Source of the DNA: FEN-1250 sp038237245
Lineage (GTDB): Bacteria; Gemmatimonadota; Gemmatimonadetes; Gemmatimonadales; Gemmatimonadaceae
Direction of reading: 5' to 3'
Assembly: GCA_038237245.1 (NCBI GenBank)
Contig: JBBRYY010000087.1
Location: 1 to 12,807 of the forward strand
DNA: 12,807 nucleotides
In this document: positions 7,721-12,807 of the stretch, piece after piece
Numbering within the stretch: the first letter of the stretch is position 1
Layout of the letters: each line of letters starts with the position of its first letter
Position numbers and translations under genes: made by a program
Notes under the pieces: generated by a model
The model's database searches: none
What the model was told of the DNA's origin: nothing
What the model saw: the letters and a program-made list of their open reading frames with translations, nothing else

Positions 7721-8791
7721 TTAGTTCGTCGTGGCGCGGAGAAATTCTTCGGCGCTGCGGATCCCGTACGCCATCCGGTCCCACCGCGGGTCCGGCGCCG
7801 CCAGCGGCGACGACTCGGCCAACAGCCATCTCGAGATCTCGTCCGCGCGCGCGGTGATCGTCGCGCCGTCGATGACGCACATCTCGACGCGCACGAGCCC
7901 CCACAGCGCGTCGCGCCCTTCGGTGTCGCGCAGCCGCAGGTACCAGCTCAGCACCTCGCTCCGCGCGCGCGGCGCGATGCGGATCACGCTCGAGCGCTCG
8001 CCCTTCCCGAGCGCGAGCACGACACGGAGCGCATCGCCCTCTGCGTACAGCGAGCGATGCGACTTCACGACGCCGATCGCGCACGCCGCCTGCGCAACTG
8101 CCTCGCTCGATCCGATGCCGCCGTCGATCATGATTGGGTCGGCACCTCGCTCCGCACACCACTGCTCGGCCAGCGTCAATTCGAGTCGCTCACGATCGCG
8201 CGAGACGGCGAGCGTCGCGCGCTCGAGGAGGAGCGTCGGGTGCGGAGCCGGGATCGTCCCATCGGGCGCAGGGCGCGTCGTGTCCTCGAGCATCCCGCCG
8301 AGCGCGCCCTCGAGCTCCTCGCGCGCGACGTAGGCCAGCGGGGCGTAAATGCGGTGCTGGACGAGCGGCGCCCGCCATGTGCCGAGGCGCCGGTCGATCC
8401 GCTCGCGCACCACGGCGCCGGAGGTGCCGTAGACGAGGGGGAAGGCCCCGATCCAGCCGAGGACCTGGCTGCGCTGCGTGCCATCGAGAAAGGCACGAAT
8501 TGCCGGGATTGGCGCGCCGGGCACGGCGCGGGCGCGCAAAGTTGCATCCTCCGCGCCCTCCGCGTCTATCACATGCGGGAGCTCCATATCCCGCTCGAGG
8601 CGTTCCAGCGGCGATCCACCACCGGTTGCTGTGCGAACGTTGGGAACCAGCCGGACCAGGTGGCGTTGCGCGGCGTGCAGGCTTCGGACCGTCTCGAAGA
8701 CGCCAATCTCCGCTTCCAGGGCCGCCGAATTTTTCTGCGCTCCGGCGGATCCATCCGCACTGCGTACCCCATTCATCGCTCTCTCTTTCAC
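7721..8791 (-). CDS. nurA: NurA-domain nuclease, partner of the HerA-like ATPase
   Basis: A 356-residue protein with the pattern of NurA, the toroidal 5'-3' nuclease that works with HerA in DNA-end resection. Visible motifs: AFLDGT (D103), the first metal-binding aspartate; a candidate acidic residue in LLLERATL (E190); MIDGGI (D223) followed by AIGVVKSH (K243), matching the family pattern of a second DG and a G-V-x-K segment; and a C-terminal WDRMAYGIRSAEEF stretch (338-351), which corresponds to the last conserved Tyr/His helix but lacks the usual histidine. The first 60 residues are not conserved-looking. The start shown is GTG at 8791; ATG at 8776, six codons in, is also possible. A promoter candidate lies upstream inside the divergent lipoprotein gene. 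The adjacent herA-like gene strongly supports the call, which rests on motif reading rather than a search. Confidence 0.8.
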   Translation of the reverse strand: MKERAMNGVRSADGSAGAQKNSAALEAEIGVFETVRSLHAAQRHLVRLVPNVRTATGGGSPLERLERDMELPHVIDAEGAEDATLRARAVPGAPIPAIRAFLDGTQRSQVLGWIGAFPLVYGTSGAVVRERIDRRLGTWRAPLVQHRIYAPLAYVAREELEGALGGMLEDTTRPAPDGTIPAPHPTLLLERATLAVSRDRERLELTLAEQWCAERGADPIMIDGGIGSSEAVAQAACAIGVVKSHRSLYAEGDALRVVLALGKGERSSVIRIAPRARSEVLSWYLRLRDTEGRDALWGLVRVEMCVIDGATITARADEISRWLLAESSPLAAPDPRWDRMAYGIRSAEEFLRATTN

Positions 8792-8797
8792 TCCGCT

Positions 8798-9781
8798 GTG
8801 ATCTCCAAACTCGTTGTGCTCGCGACCATCCTAATGGTCGCTACCGGATGTGACAAGGCGAAGGAGTTCGTGTATGCGGGCCAGACATCTGGGCCGCCGC
8901 AACTCTCGCCCGGTGAAGAGCTCGACCTCGCGAAGAAGCCCGATGTGCTCTTCCAGGTGTTCGGCGAGAGCAGCGATCCGCGGATGGTTCCGATCGCGGC
9001 GATCGTCGGCGGCAAGCTCAAGCCGATTCGCCTCTCGCCCTCGGGTTGGCGCAAGTTCGATGATCTGTATCAGCATTCGGGGAAGAGCTACCCGCTGTAC
9101 CAGGGCGGCGTGGCGAACGGCTCCGTCGACGTGAAGCGCGGAATGTGGTCCGACACGGCCGATGCGCTCTACGCCCTTCCCGGCTGCGCGACGCTCACGC
9201 CGATGTCGAGCGTGAAAGTGAACGGACGACTCGCCTCGGACTTCACGCTCGAGTTCCTCTCGTCGACGGCCGCACTGGGGAAGGCGCACGCCGGCGCGCC
9301 GATGAATCAGGATTCAGTGAACCGGATCGGGCGCACGGTCGGCCACGATGTGGGGAAGTCCGTCGGGATCAATGACGCGAAGCTGGACTCGCTCGCCTTC
9401 CGCGCGCTGGCCTTCTACACGGGCACGAGTGCGTCGCCGACGATCCTCGCGTCGTTCATCGACCTGAGCGCTGAGCGTCCGGCGTCGATCGCGACGCGCA
9501 GCACGCATCTCGTCATCCTCGCGGACAGGGATTCGTCGGGCGCCTACCGCGCGACCTTCTCGCATCGCATCAACGGCCCGCTCGCGGCCGCCGCCTTCCG
9601 CCGCTACTTCGACCATCTCGATCTCGACGGCGATGGCATCGACGAGATCGTGCTCCAGGGCTGGCAGTTCGGCGGCGACACCTTCCTCTCCGTGCTCGGC
9701 TGGCGCGAAGGAAAGTGGCAGGAGATCTACCGCACCCGCGCCAACTGGTGCCTCGACGAGCGCAAGGCGCAGGCGAAGTAG
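8798..9781 (+). CDS. Putative lipoprotein with a calcium-binding-like Asp motif
   Basis: A 327-residue exported protein of unknown function. GTG at 8798 is chosen because it gives a compact lipoprotein signal: a lysine at position 4, hydrophobic VVLATILMV, then ATGC with the lipidated cysteine at residue 18 (Ala at -3 is less usual). The frame is open far upstream, but that part is antisense to the nurA-like gene and is not believable. The middle has no motif I recognise. Near the C-terminus DLDGDGIDE (275-283) matches the D-x-D-x-D-G loop found in VCBS/FG-GAP and dockerin-type calcium sites, followed by a Trp-rich beta segment (WQFGGD, GWREGKWQ). Cysteines at 130 and 318 could form a disulfide. 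There is no Shine-Dalgarno. It is divergent from the nurA-like gene with only 6 bp between starts, and ends convergently with the aminotransferase. Confidence 0.72.
   Translation: MISKLVVLATILMVATGCDKAKEFVYAGQTSGPPQLSPGEELDLAKKPDVLFQVFGESSDPRMVPIAAIVGGKLKPIRLSPSGWRKFDDLYQHSGKSYPLYQGGVANGSVDVKRGMWSDTADALYALPGCATLTPMSSVKVNGRLASDFTLEFLSSTAALGKAHAGAPMNQDSVNRIGRTVGHDVGKSVGINDAKLDSLAFRALAFYTGTSASPTILASFIDLSAERPASIATRSTHLVILADRDSSGAYRATFSHRINGPLAAAAFRRYFDHLDLDGDGIDEIVLQGWQFGGDTFLSVLGWREGKWQEIYRTRANWCLDERKAQAK
8828..8856 (-). promoter_or_regulatory. Candidate sigma70-type promoter for the nurA-like operon
   Basis: On the minus strand TTGTCA (8851-8856) is followed after exactly 17 bases by TAGGAT (8828-8833): 5 of 6 and 4 of 6 matches to consensus. 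Transcription would start near 8821, about 30 bases before the GTG at 8791. The site lies inside the signal-peptide coding part of the lipoprotein gene, so the match could be chance. Confidence 0.4.
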
Positions 9782-9826
9782 GGTCTAGAGGATCTCCTGA
9801 GAGCAAACAGTAAGCATTGAAAGGTC

Positions 9827-9917
9827 GACAACCAACGGAATAAACGGACAACCAACGGATAACTACCGCTACTCCCCCGCTTTTGTCCGTTTTTTGTCCG
9901 TCAATCCGTTAGTTGTC
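9827..9917. repeat. Direct and inverted 13-bp repeats in the convergent spacer
   Basis: GACAACCAACGGA occurs at 9827-9839 and again at 9847-9859, 20 bp apart. A copy with one mismatch lies inverted at 9905-9917. Two further TTGTCCGT units (9883-9890, 9894-9901) are complementary to the ACGGACAA that overlaps the second copy. The elements can fold in several alternative hairpins. The spacer 9782-9946 holds no credible gene. It is much more AT-rich than its surroundings and may be a small dispersed repeat as well as a terminator. Confidence 0.75.
9842..9917. terminator. Possible bidirectional terminator between convergent genes
   Basis: For the plus strand, AAACGGACAA (9842-9851) pairs perfectly with TTGTCCGTTT (9883-9892), followed by a short T-run (to 9895). 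A longer stem joins 9847-9860 to 9904-9917, with one mismatch that becomes a G-U pair in minus-strand RNA. Both neighbouring genes end here facing each other. Loops are long (31 and 43 nt) and T-runs short, so the assignment is tentative. Confidence 0.4.
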
Positions 9918-9946
9918 GTCTCATCAATTGTTCTTACTCGCTGCGA

Positions 9947-11152
9947 TCAGCCGCCGTTGGCCAGGTACAGCTCGACCAGCCGTTGCACGCCTGTGATCAC
10001 GTGCTCGCGCGGCGCGGCGTAAGACAGGCGCACCCAGTCCGGCGTGAAGAACGCCGCACCCGGCACCACCGCGATCTCGTGCTTCTCGAGCAGCGCCGCA
10101 GCGAACGCGGTGCCGTCGCCGCCCTGGGTCGTCGCCACGTTCGCGTACAGATAGAACGCGCCCTCCGGGTACACGAACTTCAGCCCCGGCGCCACCCGCG
10201 CCTCCTTCACCACCGCATCGCGCCGCGTCTTGAACTCCGCGACCATGTGCGCGATCTCCTTCTCCGCCACGTCGACATTCGTGAGGGCCTCGAGCGCGGC
10301 GTGCTGCGACATCGCGGCGGGATTCGACGTCGTGTGCGACTGGAACGCCGCCATCGCCGCGCTCACCGCGCGCGGTGCGACCGTCCACCCGATCCGCCAG
10401 CCGGTCATCGCGTACGCCTTCGCCACGCCATCGATCACGATGAGACGATCGCGCCGCGTCGACAGATCGAGCACCGACGCCGCCGGGCCGTCGTACGAGA
10501 TGCGGCGATAGATTTCGTCGCTGATCACCCACCAGTCGCGCGCGTCGGCGAGCGCGAGGATCTCGCGCAGCTCATCTGCACTGTAGACCGCGCCCGTCGG
10601 ATTGCATGGGGAGTTGAGCATGATTCCCTTCGTGCGCGGCGTCGACGCGGCATCGAGATACTCGGCCGTCACCTTCAGCCCGTTCGCCGGATCGCCGATC
10701 ACTGACACCGCCTTCGCCCTGCTCAGCGCAACCATTTCGTAATAGCTCGTCCAGCTCGGCGTCGGGATCAACACCTCGTCGCCTTCACCGAACAGCGCGA
10801 AACACGTGTTGAAGAGCGACTGCTTCGAGCCGCTCGACACGACGACTTCGTTCGCGGCGATCTTCTCGCCGCTCCAGCGCGCGCTCGTCTGCGCGGCGAT
10901 GATCTCGCGCAGCGGCAGAATCCCCTCCGTCGCGGTGTACTTCGTCGCGCCGGCGTCGATCGCACGCTGCCCCGCGCGCCGAATGAACTCCGGCGTGTCG
11001 AAATCGGGCTCGCCGGCGCCGAGGTCGATCACCTTGCGCCCCTGCGCCTTGAGGGCCCGCGCGCGGGCGGAGACGGCGATAGTGGCGGATTCCTTCAGGA
11101 ACGCGACGTTCGCGGAGGGCGCAAACGCGCGCTGCGTCGTGGTTTCGGGCAC
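9947..11152 (-). CDS. aspC: Class I PLP-dependent aspartate-type aminotransferase
   Basis: A 401-residue cytoplasmic aminotransferase expected to exchange amino groups between aspartate and 2-oxoglutarate; prephenate or aromatic substrates are possible in this subgroup. Residues seen: LGAGEPDFDTP (44-54); KYTATEGILPLR (71-82); SSGSKQSLF (106-114); NPTG with N184; SDEIY with D212 and Y215; the PLP lysine K245 in DGVAKAYAMTGWRIGW; and the substrate-binding arginine in WVRLSYA (R375). Ala before the lysine, instead of Ser, matches the Thermus-type Ibeta enzymes. Length is normal for the family. GTG at 11152 is chosen because it gives the expected N-terminus. The open frame continues far upstream, but only as antisense of the divergent gene. 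The Shine-Dalgarno is poor; a candidate promoter lies at 11196-11204. The closest function within subgroup I cannot be fixed from motifs alone. Confidence 0.93.
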   Translation of the reverse strand: MPETTTQRAFAPSANVAFLKESATIAVSARARALKAQGRKVIDLGAGEPDFDTPEFIRRAGQRAIDAGATKYTATEGILPLREIIAAQTSARWSGEKIAANEVVVSSGSKQSLFNTCFALFGEGDEVLIPTPSWTSYYEMVALSRAKAVSVIGDPANGLKVTAEYLDAASTPRTKGIMLNSPCNPTGAVYSADELREILALADARDWWVISDEIYRRISYDGPAASVLDLSTRRDRLIVIDGVAKAYAMTGWRIGWTVAPRAVSAAMAAFQSHTTSNPAAMSQHAALEALTNVDVAEKEIAHMVAEFKTRRDAVVKEARVAPGLKFVYPEGAFYLYANVATTQGGDGTAFAAALLEKHEIAVVPGAAFFTPDWVRLSYAAPREHVITGVQRLVELYLANGG

Positions 11153-11189
11153 GGCGTAGCTCTGGAGACTGGAGTGAGAGTGGGCGACT

Positions 11190-11198
11190 TGGTATACT
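11190..11198 (+). promoter_or_regulatory. Extended -10 promoter for the DEAD-box-like gene
   Basis: TGGTATACT contains TATACT (11193-11198) preceded by a TG dinucleotide one base away, the extended -10 pattern, which can work without a strong -35; none is evident. Transcription would start near 11205, about 38 bases before the GTG at 11243. Confidence 0.5.
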
Positions 11199-11204
11199 TT
11201 ACCA
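11196..11204 (-). promoter_or_regulatory. Extended -10-like promoter for the aminotransferase gene
   Basis: On the minus strand TGGTAAAGT has the same TG-N-hexamer form and overlaps the plus-strand element by three bases. Transcription would start near 11189, about 37 bases before the GTG at 11152. The hexamer TAAAGT is weaker than its partner. Confidence 0.33.
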
Positions 11205-11242
11205 CGTCGGCGCGTTGCCGGCCATTGAAAATCGGGGGTTTG

Positions 11243-12807
11243 GTGGAGCAAGACCTGGAAGAGCGCGAGCGACCTGCTGTCGCCCGCAATCAAAACGTAT
11301 TGCACGTCCTGCCGCATGACGCGGCCGCTGTTTCGCAGTTCATCGAGCCGGCGCTCGAGCGCCTCGACCCGGAGAATGCGGAAACGCAGCTCCTCGTCCT
11401 CACCCCTGATACCGAGACCGCGGTCCTGATCGCCGAGGCCGCGACTCGCGCGCGCACCGGCACGCCGGCGCGAGTGCTCCCCGTCACCGCATGGCGCCGC
11501 GCCGCGCGGCTGCTGCGCCTTCGCCCCGCCACCGTCATCGCGGGAACGCCCTCCGACATCCTCGAGCTCATTCGCGCATCCGCGATCAAGCTCGACGCCG
11601 TCAACACGCTGGTGCTCGCCTGGGCCGATGTGATGAGCGACGCGGCCGGTGAGCCGCTCGAGGCCGTGATGGCCGAGGTCCCGAAGGATGCCGCACGCGT
11701 GATCGTCGCGTCGCACATCACCGCCGCCGTCGAAGCGTTGGCCGAGCGATATGCGCGTCGCGCGCGCCGCAGCAACGTCGCAGCGGTTGCGGAAGAGATC
11801 GCCGTCGACCTGCGCTACGTCGCGATCGCACCGCAGGCGCGCGCGAGCGCGTTTCGCCGGCTGCTCGATGACACGGATCCGGAGCGCGCGGCCGTATACG
11901 TCCGCTCCGACGAGGCGGCGACGGAAGTTGCGGATACGCTGCGCGCGATCGGCATCTCCGAAGAGGAGCCGTCGATCGTGATCACCCGCGGCGAGCCGGT
12001 GGAAAACGTCTCGCTCGTCGTGCTGTACGAGCAGCCGATGTCCGCGGAAGTATTGCAGACACTCGCGGGAATGGGCGCGTCGGTGATCGCGCTCGCCACG
12101 GCGCGGCAGATTCCGGCGCTCCGCGTGCTCGCGGGCGGTGGTCGCATCAATCCATTCGTGCTCTCGGGCCCGGGCGCACGTGCGCGCTCCCGCGAGGAGA
12201 AGATGCGCGACGAGCTTCGCGTCGCGCTCGCGAACGGTGTCAACGCGCGCGAGCTGATCGCGCTCGAGCCGCTGCTCAACGAGTTCGATGGCGTCGAGAT
12301 CGCGGCGGCTGCCCTTCGCATGCTCGAGCGTGAGCGCGAAGCGGCGAAGCCGGCCGAGAAGCCGGAGAAGACGGACAAGATCCTCGCGCCGCAGGCGGAC
12401 CGTGCGGCACCGACGGAACGCGCTGAGCGCGCGGATCGTGGCGAACGCTCGGAGCGTCCGGAGCGGAGCAACGACAGAGGGGAGCGTCCGCCCCGCGGCG
12501 AGCGTCCCGATCGCGATCGCGGTGCCCGTCCGGATCGCGGCTCGCGTGACAGCGCGCCGCGCGGCGGCAGCTTCTCGCGCGGCGCACCATCCCGCACACC
12601 GGAGTCGCGCGGCGCGATGAGTCGGCTCTTCGTGAACGCCGGCAAGGCCGACGGCATGACACCGCGTGATCTCGTCGGCAGCATCGCGAACGAGTCGGGG
12701 ATCAGCTCCGAGCAAATCGGCAAGATCGAGCTGCGCGACACGCACTCCATCGTCGAGATCTCGACGCCGGTGGCGGAGCAGGTCGCGAACAAGATGAACG
12801 GGATCAC
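11243..12807 (+). CDS. Degenerate DEAD-box helicase-like protein with DbpA RNA-binding domain (3' end beyond window)
   Basis: At least 521 residues; the frame is open to the window end. I translated it by hand. The layout follows a DEAD-box RNA helicase, but the ATPase motifs are lost. There is no Q motif and no Walker A (PHDAAAVSQF at 24-33 stands where it should be). Remnants of motifs Ia (VLTPDTE, 52-58) and Ib (GTPSDIL, 101-107) remain. Motif II reads VLAWADVM (124-131) instead of VLDEADxM, and motif III is VASHIT (155-160) instead of SAT. A RecA2-like domain follows (AAVYVRSDEAATEVADTL, 216-233), but LQTLAGMGA (271-279) replaces HRIGRTGR. Residues 386-456 are an Arg/Glu/Asp/Gly-rich, probably disordered linker. 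From 459 (MSRLFVNAGKADGMTPRDLV) it matches the DbpA-type RNA-binding domain. Start GTG at 11243 follows GGGGG at a good distance; upstream GTG at 11174 precedes the promoter element. Probably an RNA-binding protein without helicase activity. Confidence 0.83.
   Translation, partial: MEQDLEERERPAVARNQNVLHVLPHDAAAVSQFIEPALERLDPENAETQLLVLTPDTETAVLIAEAATRARTGTPARVLPVTAWRRAARLLRLRPATVIAGTPSDILELIRASAIKLDAVNTLVLAWADVMSDAAGEPLEAVMAEVPKDAARVIVASHITAAVEALAERYARRARRSNVAAVAEEIAVDLRYVAIAPQARASAFRRLLDDTDPERAAVYVRSDEAATEVADTLRAIGISEEEPSIVITRGEPVENVSLVVLYEQPMSAEVLQTLAGMGASVIALATARQIPALRVLAGGGRINPFVLSGPGARARSREEKMRDELRVALANGVNARELIALEPLLNEFDGVEIAAAALRMLEREREAAKPAEKPEKTDKILAPQADRAAPTERAERADRGERSERPERSNDRGERPPRGERPDRDRGARPDRGSRDSAPRGGSFSRGAPSRTPESRGAMSRLFVNAGKADGMTPRDLVGSIANESGISSEQIGKIELRDTHSIVEISTPVAEQVANKMNGI
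12398..12610 (+). other. Segment encoding a charged low-complexity linker
   Basis: Codons 386-456 of the DEAD-box-like gene use almost only Arg, Glu, Asp, Gly, Pro, Ser and Ala, with recurrent short RGER, RPDR and RSER units. The repetition is at amino-acid level with imperfect GAGCGTCC-type DNA units. Such linkers commonly add RNA affinity or support condensation in DEAD-box proteins; that role is inferred here. Confidence 0.7.

Noticed and set aside
126..8791. Phage-defence island (HerA-based systems)
   Set aside because: Known HerA defence systems pair HerA with effectors such as SIR2 or DUF4297; here the neighbours are Mre11/Rad50-type repair proteins, and no toxin, methylase, integrase or other defence gene is visible. 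A HerA-NurA defence role is not excluded but is not supported.
7574..8797. Upstream extension of the lipoprotein reading frame
   Set aside because: The extension is antisense to the nurA-like gene. The lipoprotein signal begins at the GTG at 8798, which would be buried if the longer start were used.
12362..12600. Short GAGCGTCC/GATCGCG repeats as a possible CRISPR or tandem-repeat array
   Set aside because: The units are irregular, without constant spacing or unique spacers, and are explained by the Arg/Glu/Asp-rich linker codons of an open frame.
11153..12745. Upstream extension of the aminotransferase reading frame on the minus strand
   Set aside because: The aminotransferase fold begins after 11152. 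The extra residues are low-complexity and antisense to the DEAD-box-like gene, whose own frame shows DbpA and RecA-like patterns.

Overview
The window is GC-rich bacterial DNA, densely coded, with GTG and TTG starts, few strong Shine-Dalgarno sites and Ala/Arg-rich signal peptides. Gene content (HerA/NurA next to Mre11/Rad50-type SbcCD, a Thermus-type aspartate aminotransferase, a DbpA-domain protein) would fit Gemmatimonadota or a similar deep-branching, high-GC phylum. That assignment is an inference, because no rRNA or marker gene is present.

Left block, minus strand (8791 down to 126): six genes read right to left in the order nurA-like nuclease, herA-like ATPase, a secreted protein, sbcD/mre11, sbcC/rad50, and a two-domain GNAT acetyltransferase. 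Junctions are tight. The secreted-protein gene starts inside the end of herA. sbcC starts immediately after the sbcD stop, and the GNAT gene overlaps the sbcC stop by one base. There is a 97-bp gap with a 9-bp perfect hairpin between nurA and herA, and a 67-bp gap before sbcD. Together these genes encode the full set of DNA-end resection factors known from archaea (Mre11-Rad50 plus HerA-NurA), here in a bacterium and in one directional array. The HerA-like protein has a non-canonical P-loop but an intact Walker B.

Middle (8798-9781, plus strand): a lipoprotein of unknown function with a calcium-binding-like Asp motif, starting only 6 bp from the divergent nurA start. It converges on the aminotransferase across a 165-bp spacer (9782-9946) that carries direct and inverted GACAACCAACGGA repeats able to form hairpins, likely a bidirectional terminator or a small repeat element.

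Right (9947-12807): a class I aminotransferase (minus) is divergent from a plus-strand gene that runs off the window end. The latter is the most unusual protein here. It keeps the DEAD-box RNA-helicase fold outline and a C-terminal DbpA-type RNA-binding domain, but every ATPase motif is degenerate (no Walker A, motif II reads LAWAD, motif VI arginines absent). The two genes share a short divergent promoter region with overlapping extended -10 elements.

No rRNA, tRNA, CRISPR array, insertion sequence or integrase was seen. No stretch over 300 bases lacks a gene.
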